Part shown: piece by piece, positions 41,784 to 49,856 of the stretch
Layout: each line of letters starts with the position of its first letter
How positions within the stretch are numbered: the stretch's first letter is position 1
Source of the DNA: Aalborgiella sp040079635
GTDB lineage: Bacteria > Pseudomonadota > Gammaproteobacteria > Burkholderiales > Burkholderiaceae_C
Reading direction: 5' to 3'
Assembly: GCA_040079635.1 (NCBI GenBank)
Contig: JBEBJY010000006.1
Span: forward strand, 1 to 64,000
Length of the DNA: 64,000 nt
Position numbers and translations under genes: made by a program
The notes under the pieces: generated by a model
What the model saw: the letters and a program-made list of their open reading frames with translations, nothing else
Told to the model about the DNA's origin: nothing
Databases searched by the model: none

Positions 41784-44633
41784 ATGACCGATACAACTAA
41801 TACCGATTACCGCAGCACCCTAAACCTGCCAGATACGCCCTTCCCTATGCGTGGCGACCTACCCAAGCGCGAGCCGGGCTGGGTAAAAACTTGGGAAGAC
41901 AAAGGTACCTACAAAAAACTGCGCGATGTTCGTGCTGGCAAACCTAAATTTGTGCTGCATGACGGCCCACCTTTTGCCAATGGCCCAATTCATATCGGTC
42001 ATGCTGCCAACAAAATATTGAAAGACATGATCGTCAAAGCGCGTCAACTCGAGGGTTTTGACGCCACCTATGTGCCGGGCTGGGATTGCCACGGCTTGCC
42101 GATTGAAAACGCTATCGAAAAGCTGCACGGTCGCAACCTACCGCGTGACGAAGTACAAGCCAAAAGCCGCGCTTTCGCCACCGAACAAATTGCGGGTCAA
42201 ATGCTGGATTTCAAACGCTTAGGCGTTTTGGGCGAGTGGGACAACCCTTACAAGACCATGAATTTTTCCAATGAAGGCAACGAAATTCGTGCTCTAAAAA
42301 AGATTATTGAACGCGGATTCGTCTATCGCGGCTTAAAACCTGTGAACTGGTGTTTTGATTGCGGCAGCTCTTTGGCTGAAGCAGAAGTGGAATACGCTGA
42401 AAAAAAATCACAAACCTTGGATGTCGCTTTTCAATGTGCTGAGCCTGAAAAGCTGGCAGCAGCATTTGGCCTAGACAAGCTCCACAAAGACGCTTTTGCC
42501 GTGATTTGGACCACCACAGCGTGGACGATTCCAGCCAACCAAGCCCTGAACCTGAACCCCGAGCTGGAATACGCTTTGGTTGATACAGAACGCGGTTTGC
42601 TGGTTTTGGCAGCTGTGTTGGTTGAAAAGTGCCTAGCTCGCTACAAGCTCGAAGGCACCGTGTTGGCGACAACTTTGGGTAAGAACCTCGCCTTGATGAA
42701 GTTCAAGCACCCGCTTTACGATGTGGATGCAGGCGATTCCGCGCTAAATTACAAACGCCTCAGCCCCGTATTCTTAGCCGATTACGCCACTGCAGACGAC
42801 GGCACGGGTATCGTCCATTCAGCGCCAGCTTATGGCGTGGAAGACTTTAACAGCTGCATGGCTAACGGTTTCACCACCGACGATATTTTGAACCCCGTTC
42901 AAGGCAATGGCCGTTACGTGGACGATCTGCCTTTGTTTGGCGGCTTGAATATCTGGAAGGCCTGCACACGCGTGATTGAAGTGCTAGCAGAGTCCAACCG
43001 TTTGATGGCGACTGAGAACATCACGCACAGCTACCCACATTGCTGGCGGCATAAAACACCCGTTATTTACCGCGCATCGGCGCAGTGGTTTATCCGCATG
43101 GATGAGGCAAACAAAGCCACAGCCGGCGTATTTCCTAAGGATGTTGCTACAAAATCTTTACGTGAATTGGCGCTTGCAGCCATCGAAGCGACCGACTTTT
43201 ACCCAAAAAATGGTAAGTCACGCCTTTACACCATGATTGCTGGGCGGCCTGACTGGTGCATCAGCCGCCAACGCAACTGGGGCGTGCCACTGCCGTTTTT
43301 CATCCATATCGCCACCGGTGAATTACACCCGCGCACCATGGAACTGATGGACACAGCCGCCAGCATGGTGGAAGCAGGTGGCGTGGAAGCTTGGAGCAAA
43401 GCCACTGCCGAGCAATTGATTGGCGCAGATGCTGCTGATTACATCAAAGTCAACGACACCTTAGACGTGTGGTTTGACTCCGGTACGACCCACTTTCACG
43501 TGTTGCAAAAAAGCCACGCTGCGCAATCTACGCCTAAGGCAGATCTGTATTTAGAAGGGCATGACCAACACCGTGGCTGGTTTCACACATCGCTACTCAC
43601 CGCCTGCGCGATGTACGACCACGCGCCCTACAAAGGCTTGCTGACGCACGGCTTCACCGTGGACGGCAAAGGCCGCAAGATGAGCAAAAGCGAAGGTAAC
43701 GTTGTCGCGCCGCAAGCCGTGAGCGACAAAATGGGCGCGGAAATCATCCGCCTGTGGTGCGCCGCGACTGATTATTCCGGCGACTTGAGTATTGACGACA
43801 AAATCCTGGCGCGGGTGGTGGACATCTACCGCCGCATCCGAAACACCTTGAAGTTTTTACTGGCTAATACCAGCGACTTTGACCCTGCGGTTGACGCTGT
43901 ACCAGTGGGCGAGATGCTGGAAATCGACCGCTACGCCATGAGCCGCTTTGCACAGCTGCAGGCAGAGGTCTTGGCGCATTACCAGATGTATGAATTCCAC
44001 CCGGTCGTCGGCAAACTGCAGGTGTATTGCAGTGATGATCTGGGCTCGTTCTACCTGGACATCCTGAAAGACCGGCTCTACACCACCGCGCCAAAATCCA
44101 AAGCGCGACGCAGTGCGCAAACGGCCTTGCACCAGATCAGCCAAGCCTTGCTGCGTTTGATGGCACCGTTTTTGAGCTTCACCGCCGAAGAAGCTTGGCA
44201 AGTGGTGGGCAATTCGGAATCCATCTTCATGGAAACCTATGCCAAGTTTGAAGCACCCGACGAGGCTTTGCTAGAAAAATGGCGCACCATTCGCTTTATG
44301 CGCGACATAGCAAACAAAGAAATTGAAAAACTGCGAAGCGATGGAGCAATTGGATCATCGCTACAAGTCGATTTATCGATCTCTCTGCCAACGGACTATC
44401 AAATAATCCTACGTTCGTTAGGCGAGGATTTAAAGTATGTATTCTTGGCGTCTTCTGTTGAGTTATGGGATGCGCTCGGATTAGTTGTGACAGCAACACC
44501 ATCTACAAATTCCAAATGCGAACGCTGCTGGCATTACCGTGCTGATGTGGGTAGCGATGCGACACATCCGACGATTTGCGGCCGATGCAGCAGCAATTTG
44601 TATGGTGCAGGCGAAGTCAGGACGGTGGCATAA
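41784..44633 (+). CDS. ileS: Isoleucyl-tRNA synthetase
   Basis: 949 residues, class I aminoacyl-tRNA synthetase. PIHIGHAANKIL holds the HIGH motif at residues 70-73, and GRKMSKSEGN the KMSKS loop near residue 633. The large CP1 editing domain includes WTTTAWTIPANQALNLN. The C-terminus has CERCWHYRADVGSDATHPTI and CGRCSSNL, a four-Cys zinc site. Residues from about 446 to 460 (KATAGVFPKDVATKSL) coincide with a possible, much diverged 43-bp element. It overlaps none of its neighbours; lspA starts at the next base after its stop. Confidence 0.98.
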   Translation: MTDTTNTDYRSTLNLPDTPFPMRGDLPKREPGWVKTWEDKGTYKKLRDVRAGKPKFVLHDGPPFANGPIHIGHAANKILKDMIVKARQLEGFDATYVPGWDCHGLPIENAIEKLHGRNLPRDEVQAKSRAFATEQIAGQMLDFKRLGVLGEWDNPYKTMNFSNEGNEIRALKKIIERGFVYRGLKPVNWCFDCGSSLAEAEVEYAEKKSQTLDVAFQCAEPEKLAAAFGLDKLHKDAFAVIWTTTAWTIPANQALNLNPELEYALVDTERGLLVLAAVLVEKCLARYKLEGTVLATTLGKNLALMKFKHPLYDVDAGDSALNYKRLSPVFLADYATADDGTGIVHSAPAYGVEDFNSCMANGFTTDDILNPVQGNGRYVDDLPLFGGLNIWKACTRVIEVLAESNRLMATENITHSYPHCWRHKTPVIYRASAQWFIRMDEANKATAGVFPKDVATKSLRELALAAIEATDFYPKNGKSRLYTMIAGRPDWCISRQRNWGVPLPFFIHIATGELHPRTMELMDTAASMVEAGGVEAWSKATAEQLIGADAADYIKVNDTLDVWFDSGTTHFHVLQKSHAAQSTPKADLYLEGHDQHRGWFHTSLLTACAMYDHAPYKGLLTHGFTVDGKGRKMSKSEGNVVAPQAVSDKMGAEIIRLWCAATDYSGDLSIDDKILARVVDIYRRIRNTLKFLLANTSDFDPAVDAVPVGEMLEIDRYAMSRFAQLQAEVLAHYQMYEFHPVVGKLQVYCSDDLGSFYLDILKDRLYTTAPKSKARRSAQTALHQISQALLRLMAPFLSFTAEEAWQVVGNSESIFMETYAKFEAPDEALLEKWRTIRFMRDIANKEIEKLRSDGAIGSSLQVDLSISLPTDYQIILRSLGEDLKYVFLASSVELWDALGLVVTATPSTNSKCERCWHYRADVGSDATHPTICGRCSSNLYGAGEVRTVA

Positions 44634-45161
44634 ATGGCTAAACCTCTGGCTAAATCATCCGTCAAAAAAGTTTATGCAACTAGCAACAGCCATGCCCGTT
44701 GGTGGACATGGTTGGGCTTGGCACTCATTATTTTGCTTGCTGACCAATTTACAAAAATACTTGTCATCGGCTATTACCAATTAGGTGACAGCACACCTGT
44801 GACCAGCTTTTTTAACTTGGTGCGTGCGCACAACACCGGCGCAGCCTTTTCGTTTTTAGCCAACGCAGGTGGCTGGCAGCGCTGGTTTTTCACGGGAATT
44901 GGCGTGGCGGCAGCGCTATTTATCACATGGCTGCTACGGCAACATGCGGGGCAAAAACTCTTTGCCTTCGCCATGGCGTGCATTTTGGGTGGCGCGATTG
45001 GCAACGTGATCGACCGCGTGATGTATGGCTATGTGGTGGATTTTTTAGACTTCTACTACGGGGGCTGGCACTTCCCAGCGTTCAATGTGGCTGACAGCGC
45101 TATCAGCATTGGTGCCGCATGTTTGATTTGGGATGAACTGCGACGTGTGAATAAAAAATAG
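44634..45161 (+). CDS. lspA: Lipoprotein signal peptidase (signal peptidase II)
   Basis: 175 residues with four membrane helices. LLADQFTKILVIGYY opens the core, and GGAIGNVIDRVMYGYVVDFLDFY and FNVADSAISIGAACL carry the two catalytic Asp. It cleaves prolipoproteins at the lipidated Cys. Its ATG follows the ileS stop without a gap (TAAATG), so the two are coupled. The N-terminal 25 residues are basic and extend beyond the typical start. Confidence 0.97.
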   Translation: MAKPLAKSSVKKVYATSNSHARWWTWLGLALIILLADQFTKILVIGYYQLGDSTPVTSFFNLVRAHNTGAAFSFLANAGGWQRWFFTGIGVAAALFITWLLRQHAGQKLFAFAMACILGGAIGNVIDRVMYGYVVDFLDFYYGGWHFPAFNVADSAISIGAACLIWDELRRVNKK

Positions 45162-45261
45162 AGTGCGATAAGTTCGAAAATTGGTCAATCCCACATTTCA
45201 AATAAGGTCTTTCGAATCACTTATTGACGATTCTCCTAGCATTCTGCACAATCGAGGCAAG

Positions 45262-45450
45262 AAGGGGAGTAACTCCCTAATTTTGCAAAAATGCCAAAAC
45301 TAAGGCAATTTTGCAAAACGCTACAGCAAGTCGTCATTTCGAAGCTTACTCGTCTTTAACCACAGTAAACTTCCGGCTTGTTGGTCATGCAGCCTTTGCA
45401 TGATGAGCCAGACCTTCGACTGAAACCTAAATTGGTTTGGTCGAAGCGTG
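45262..45450 (+). ncRNA. yybP-ykoY manganese riboswitch
   Basis: The aptamer signatures appear in order: GGGGAGTAAC, then GCTACAGCAAGTCGTCATTT, then GAGCCAGACCTT. A closing stem, CTTCGAC with GTCGAAG, lies at 45413-45447. This matches the yybP-ykoY class that senses Mn2+. Family knowledge places it before TerC/YjbE and MntP genes, as here. The end positions are approximate. Confidence 0.92.
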
Positions 45451-45539
45451 TAAATACACCATATGTATTTGAAGTTAAATGTTCCATCAAACACTAACTT
45501 CACCGCAACTTCCAACACCTGTTTAGTTTTCAGTAATCC

Positions 45540-45570
45540 GGAAGTCTGCTTGTCAGGCTTCCATTTTGTT
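45540..45570 (+). terminator. Expression-platform terminator of the riboswitch
   Basis: GGAAGTCTG-CTTGT-CAGGCTTCC forms a 9-pair stem (one T-G wobble), followed by ATTTTGTT, 28 bases before the start codon. It could be the OFF hairpin that Mn2+ relieves. Confidence 0.7.
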
Positions 45571-45597
45571 ACTTGAAACGCAAGATTGGAGTTTTAC

Positions 45598-46326
45598 ATG
45601 GAATTATTCTCAACGCCTTGGTGGTCCGCACTATTGGCTATCATTTTGATTGACCTCGTTTTGGCAGGCGACAACGCCATTGTTATCGCCCTAGCCGCTC
45701 GTAACCTTCCCACGCATTTGCAGAAAAAAGCGATTGCTTGGGGTACGTTTGGCGCCATTGCAATCCGTGCAGTAATGACAGTTGGCGTCGTATGGTTGCT
45801 GAAAATTCCAGGTTTGATGCTGGTAGGCGGCTTAGGTTTGTTGTGGATTGCTTATAAATTATTGGCTGACAGTGGCCACAAAGAGCACGATGGCCCTGTC
45901 GTTAGTACTTTTTGGGGCGCCATGAAAACCATTGTGGTGGCTGACGCTTTAATGGGTGTCGACAACGTGCTGGGCGTAGCAGGCGCGGCACACGGCTCGT
46001 TTGATTTGGTGATCATTGGTCTCTTGGTGAGTGTTCCTATTGTGGTTTACGGTAGCACTATGGTGCTGAAATTAGTTGAACGCTTTCCTGCCATCATCAA
46101 AGTCGGTGCTGCAGTATTAGCTTTTACTGCTGCAAAGATGATTGTTAGTGAGCCTTTACTTGACCCCGTTTACGGCGGCCCTGCCTCTTTGCCTACGGCT
46201 AAAACAATGCAGACTATTGCCGAGTGGGTGACCTATGCCGCATCTATAGCTGGTGTTTTAGGTGCTGGCTGGTGGGTAACAAAACGTTCCACATCAAATA
46301 CTAACAAGGAGATGTCACACAACTAA
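45598..46326 (+). CDS. TerC/YjbE family integral membrane protein, Mn-riboswitch controlled
   Basis: 242 residues with seven membrane helices. LAIILIDLVLAGDNAIVIALAAR and TIVVADALMGVDNVLGVAGAA hold the paired Asp/Asn motifs of TerC proteins, and VSVPIVVYGSTM follows. The TerC group includes Mn exporters. The yybP-ykoY leader supports manganese homeostasis. GGAG lies 8 bases before the ATG at 45598. It is followed by a small conserved hypothetical gene. Confidence 0.93.
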   Translation: MELFSTPWWSALLAIILIDLVLAGDNAIVIALAARNLPTHLQKKAIAWGTFGAIAIRAVMTVGVVWLLKIPGLMLVGGLGLLWIAYKLLADSGHKEHDGPVVSTFWGAMKTIVVADALMGVDNVLGVAGAAHGSFDLVIIGLLVSVPIVVYGSTMVLKLVERFPAIIKVGAAVLAFTAAKMIVSEPLLDPVYGGPASLPTAKTMQTIAEWVTYAASIAGVLGAGWWVTKRSTSNTNKEMSHN

Positions 46327-46374
46327 ACAACGCCTCTCATGATTCTATTAACTTGAAATTTTAAGGAGCTTATT

Positions 46375-46839
46375 ATGGAAACGATGATTGTTTATGTAGA
46401 TGATGCCGCTTATGCCCGCAAAATGTTGCAGCCACTTTTGCCAACTGCCAAAACAGCCCAGACCAGCCCATCAACGCGCTGGGTTATGGTGGCATGTACG
46501 CCAAATGTGACGCATGACATCAGCAAATGGGTCAGCCCCGAGGCGCTGGAGTTATGGCGTCAGGACTGGGCGGCAGCCTTGTTTGACCAAATCACACCGT
46601 TGCTAAAAGACACGGGCGACACGGTGAGCACCCAACTTGCCAGCCACAAGCAGAGCTTGGTAGACCAAACCGATGCGCTCACCCAGCAGCATATCGGCGC
46701 TAAGGTACTAGATGCGCGCAGACCCAAGTTTGGGCAAGACATGGCTCCCGTGACCGCAGCGCAACAGCAAGAGCACAACAAAGTTTCGGGCTATGCGGCA
46801 GCGGTTGGCTTGGCTAGCGTTTTAGCGGCTGACTTTTAA
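46375..46839 (+). CDS. Conserved hypothetical protein downstream of terC
   Basis: 154 residues with no signal or membrane segment. METMIVYVDDAAYARKML opens it. VMVACTPNVTHDISKWVSPEALELWRQDWA is the most conserved-looking part. GAKVLDARRPKFGQDMAPVT and an Ala-rich end follow. I recall such proteins as unnamed Burkholderiales genes. It follows terC by 48 bases with AAGGAGC before its ATG, so it may be in the same Mn-controlled operon. Confidence 0.75.
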   Translation: METMIVYVDDAAYARKMLQPLLPTAKTAQTSPSTRWVMVACTPNVTHDISKWVSPEALELWRQDWAAALFDQITPLLKDTGDTVSTQLASHKQSLVDQTDALTQQHIGAKVLDARRPKFGQDMAPVTAAQQQEHNKVSGYAAAVGLASVLAADF

Positions 46840-46847
46840 ATCGGCAT

Positions 46848-47867
46848 TTACAAAGTAATGATCGAGCAACCCGTGGTTTGGCGCGCTTCCAAATCACGGT
46901 GCGCTTGCTGCACATCGGCCAGTGGGTAACGCTGGTCGATGCGTATTTTCACTGCGCCGCTTTCAACCACCGCAAACAACTCATCCGCCATCGCCTGCGT
47001 CGCCTCGCGGCTGCTGATATGGCTAAACAGGGTTTGACGCGTCACGTAGATGGAGCCTTTCGCTCCCAACATACCCGGTGCAAACGGCGGCACAACACCT
47101 GAAGCGTTGCCAAAACTGGCCATCAAGCCAAACGGGAGCAAACAATCTAAAGATTTGTCCCAAGTGTCTTTACCCACGGAGTCGTAAACCACTTTGACAC
47201 CCGGTTTCAAGCCCTTTTTCGCATTTTCAGAAGCTGTGATTTCTTTGACGCGTGCGGCAAAATCTTCGGTGTTGTAGTTGATGACATACGCCGCACCGTG
47301 TTCTTTAGCCAAGGCACATTTAGCATCTGAGCCCGCTGTACCAATCAATTGCAGCCCCAGCGCTTTCGCCCACTGGCAAGCAATCAACCCCACACCGCCT
47401 GCAGCCGCATGGAACAACACAAAATCACCCGCCTGCAAACCGCCCTGCGGCAGTGTGCGGCGCAGCAGATACTGGGCGGTTAAGCCTTTGAGCATCATGG
47501 CAGCACCGGTTTCAAAACTGATGGCATCGGGTAATTTGCAAACCGTCATTGCTGGCATGACGCGGCGTTCGCAGTAGCTGCCCGGCGGGTTGCCTGCGTA
47601 GGCAGCGCGATCGCCAACTTTGAGGTGGGTCACACCCTCGCCCACCGCCTCCACCACGCCAGCACCTTCCATACCCATGGTTAAAGGCATGGGCAACGCA
47701 TAAGTGCCGCTGCGCTGGTAAACGTCGATGAAATTTAAACCAATCGCATGGTGTTTGATGCGAATTTGACCTGGGCCAGGCTCGCCGACCTCTAATTCAA
47801 CGAGTTTGAGTTCTTCTGGACCACCGTTTTTGTCGATTTGAACTGTTTTGGAAAGGATAGTGCTCAT
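46848..47867 (-). CDS. qor: NADPH:quinone oxidoreductase (zeta-crystallin-like)
   Basis: 339 residues of the medium-chain dehydrogenase fold without the zinc-binding Cys/His set. GLNFIDVYQRSGTYALPMPLTMGMEGAGVVEAVG is the N-domain signature. FHAAAGGVGLIACQWAKALG is the NADPH loop. VVYDSVGKDTWDKSLDCLLPFG is typical of Qor. It reduces quinones in one-electron steps. It ends next to the convergent hypothetical gene. It lies after an SDR gene on the same strand. Confidence 0.93.
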   Translation of the reverse strand: MSTILSKTVQIDKNGGPEELKLVELEVGEPGPGQIRIKHHAIGLNFIDVYQRSGTYALPMPLTMGMEGAGVVEAVGEGVTHLKVGDRAAYAGNPPGSYCERRVMPAMTVCKLPDAISFETGAAMMLKGLTAQYLLRRTLPQGGLQAGDFVLFHAAAGGVGLIACQWAKALGLQLIGTAGSDAKCALAKEHGAAYVINYNTEDFAARVKEITASENAKKGLKPGVKVVYDSVGKDTWDKSLDCLLPFGLMASFGNASGVVPPFAPGMLGAKGSIYVTRQTLFSHISSREATQAMADELFAVVESGAVKIRIDQRYPLADVQQAHRDLEARQTTGCSIITL

Positions 47868-47911
47868 GGTTTTTGTCTCCTGTAATTAATAATGAACGAA
47901 AAAATACACGC

Positions 47912-48769
47912 TCAATAAGTACCTGAATACGCGCCACCATCCGTCAAAATATTTTGACCGGTGATGTAGCTGGCCTGCTGGCTGCACAAAAACGCACACG
48001 TGGCTCCAAATTCAGCGGGATTGCCAAAACGCTTGGCTGGAATGGTTTTACGGCGTGTTTCACGGACTTCTTCTAAGCTTTGCCCCGTTTTTGTGGCCTG
48101 GCCTTGCAAGGTAGTTTTGATGCGATCGGTGTCAAAAGTGCCTGGCAACAGGTTGTTGATCGTGACGTTGTTGGCGACCAAATTGCTGTTACGCGCTATG
48201 CCTGCGACAAAGCCTGTCAAACCGCTGCGGGCACCATTGCTCAACCCCAAAATCTCTATAGGCGCTTTGACGGAGCTGGAAGTGATGTTCACCACACGGC
48301 CAAACCCACGCGCCGCCATGCCGTCGATGGTGGCTTTGATCAGCTCAATCGGGGTCAGCATGTTGGCATCGACCGCTTTGAGCCAATCCTCCCGCTCCCA
48401 GTTGCGAAAATCACCCGGTGGGGGGCCGCCTGCGTTGGTGATGACGATGTCGAAGTCTTTACCAGGGCCACCAGCTACCGAGAATGCCGCATGGCGCCCT
48501 GCATCTGTGGTGATATCTGCCGCCACAAAGAGCACTTTTGGCTGAGTTTGCTGATTAAGCTGATTTTTACCTTCAAATTGGTCCATAGCCGGCGTATTTA
48601 TTGCCTGAACAGCTATTAAATTAATAGCAGATTGTTGCAACACTTCCACCCCCCGCGCCACCAAAACGACATTGACGCCCTCGGCGTGCAAGGCCTGCGC
48701 ACAGCCCAAACCCAGCCCTTTGCTAGCGCCGCACACCAGCGCCCATTTGCCTGCAATACCCAAATCCAT
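47912..48769 (-). CDS. Short-chain dehydrogenase/reductase with an in-frame 43-bp element
   Basis: 285 residues, about 25 longer than typical. KWALVCGASKGLGLGCAQAL is the cofactor loop. DIVITNAGGPPPGDF is the NAG motif. SSSVKAPIEILGLSNGARSGL has the catalytic Ser but Asn at the usual Tyr position, a variation seen in some SDRs of the FabG-like GGPPP group. The C-terminus is QNILTDGGAYSGTY. Residues 48-61 come from a 43-bp element, and residues about 62-78 (a Gln/Asn-rich stretch) follow it before VLFVAADITTD. It appears to be followed by qor in the same direction. Confidence 0.9.
   Translation of the reverse strand: MDLGIAGKWALVCGASKGLGLGCAQALHAEGVNVVLVARGVEVLQQSAINLIAVQAINTPAMDQFEGKNQLNQQTQPKVLFVAADITTDAGRHAAFSVAGGPGKDFDIVITNAGGPPPGDFRNWEREDWLKAVDANMLTPIELIKATIDGMAARGFGRVVNITSSSVKAPIEILGLSNGARSGLTGFVAGIARNSNLVANNVTINNLLPGTFDTDRIKTTLQGQATKTGQSLEEVRETRRKTIPAKRFGNPAEFGATCAFLCSQQASYITGQNILTDGGAYSGTY
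48586..48628 (+). repeat. 43-bp dispersed element, copy E10 (inside SDR gene)
   Basis: TAGCCGGCGTATTTATTGCC, then GCTATTAAATTAATAGC on the plus strand. It is read antisense as AINLIAVQAINTPA (residues 48-61), the same frame as in sco. Confidence 0.95.
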
Positions 48770-48853
48770 AATCAGATCCCCTTATATTTAGTAGCTTTAT
48801 TATTCGATGGCATGCTTACCAAATGCATGTTCAGATTGTGCCCTAAATCTAGT

Positions 48854-49783
48854 TCAATCCATGGCCACTGGTCGGCTGCGCGACACCATGTAAACACCTG
48901 CCAACACCAGCACTGTACCCGCGATGATCCATAAATTCAGCGGTTCGCCCAAGATGAAAACACCCATCAAAATCGTCGACATCGGGCCAATCATGCCCGT
49001 TTGTGCCGTCAACGGTGCGCCAATGCGCTCAATAGCCATCATGACGGCAAGGACGGGCAATGCCGTGCAAAGCGTGGCATTTAAAAGTGATAACCATAAA
49101 ACCTGCGGCGCGACCACCATGGCACTCAAAGGGCGCAGCACGGCAAACTGGGCGATGCACAGCAGGCAAGCCACCGTGGTTGCCAAGCCGACCAAGCGCA
49201 GCGATCCCAGCCGTTTGACCATTTCGCCACTGTAACTGAGGTATATCGCGTAGCTCACGGCGCTGCCAAAAACCAGCAATGCGCCCCACACCGTCGCTGA
49301 ATTGTTCACCGCTTGAACGTTAATCTCGTGCCCAAAGACCAACAAAATCCCCGCATAGCTCAGCGCCATCGCCCCAATTTGCTTGGACGACATCTTCTTT
49401 TTGTACAACAACCAGCCCAAAATCAACACCAGCGTGGGGTTCAAATACAAAATCAGCCGCTCCAAAGCCGCGCTGATGTAAGCCAAACCCGCAAAATCCA
49501 GATAACTAGCCAAGTAATAGCCCGTGAACCCCAGCCCCAGAATGCCCAGCCAGTCGTTGCGCGTCAACGCTGCTTTGCCTCGGCTGGCCCACCAAGCCAT
49601 CACCGCAAAAATAGGCAGCGCAAACAGCATGCGGTACATGATCAGGGTGACCGCGTCCACCCCATAGCGGTAAGCCAGCTTGACGATGATGGCTTTGCCG
49701 CTGAAGGCAATCGAGCCGATGACTGCCAGCAACAAACCCGTTGCAAAGCGCTTTTGTGCTGTCATTTTTTGCTGTTCAATCAT
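48854..49783 (-). CDS. EamA/DMT family transporter
   Basis: 309 residues with ten membrane helices arranged as two EamA repeats. GSIAFSGKAIIVKLAYRYGVDAVTLIMYRMLFALP opens repeat one; AVSYAIYLSYSGEMVKRLGSLR opens repeat two. GPMSTILMGVFILGEPLN is the end signature. Substrate unknown (many family members export metabolites). The leader at 49792-49834 is a 43-bp element and no clear Shine-Dalgarno is seen before the ATG at 49783 or the next at 49765. Confidence 0.88.
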   Translation of the reverse strand: MIEQQKMTAQKRFATGLLLAVIGSIAFSGKAIIVKLAYRYGVDAVTLIMYRMLFALPIFAVMAWWASRGKAALTRNDWLGILGLGFTGYYLASYLDFAGLAYISAALERLILYLNPTLVLILGWLLYKKKMSSKQIGAMALSYAGILLVFGHEINVQAVNNSATVWGALLVFGSAVSYAIYLSYSGEMVKRLGSLRLVGLATTVACLLCIAQFAVLRPLSAMVVAPQVLWLSLLNATLCTALPVLAVMMAIERIGAPLTAQTGMIGPMSTILMGVFILGEPLNLWIIAGTVLVLAGVYMVSRSRPVAMD

Positions 49784-49791
49784 TCAAATTT

Positions 49792-49834
49792 ACTATATTT
49801 TTAACAGCTGCTCAGGCAATAAATACGACATCTA
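49792..49834 (-). repeat. 43-bp dispersed element, copy E11 (leader of the EamA gene)
   Basis: The most diverged intergenic copy: on the minus strand it opens TAGATGTCGTATTTATTGCC and ends GTTAAAAATATAGT. It is eight bases from the EamA start. Confidence 0.75.
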
Positions 49835-49856
49835 CAACTTAATTTATTGGTATTTT

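Larger units (their letters stand above)
45162..45597 (+). other. Intergenic region and riboswitch leader before the terC-family gene
   Basis: 436 bases. The first 100 hold nothing I can name; the rest is the yybP-ykoY leader (45262-45450) and its expression platform. The frame 45321-45518 on the minus strand is a chance frame over the riboswitch. Confidence 0.6.

Noticed and set aside
45321..45518. Minus-strand open frame over the terC leader
   Set aside because: It is antisense to the yybP-ykoY riboswitch, has no ribosome site and no recognisable protein pattern.
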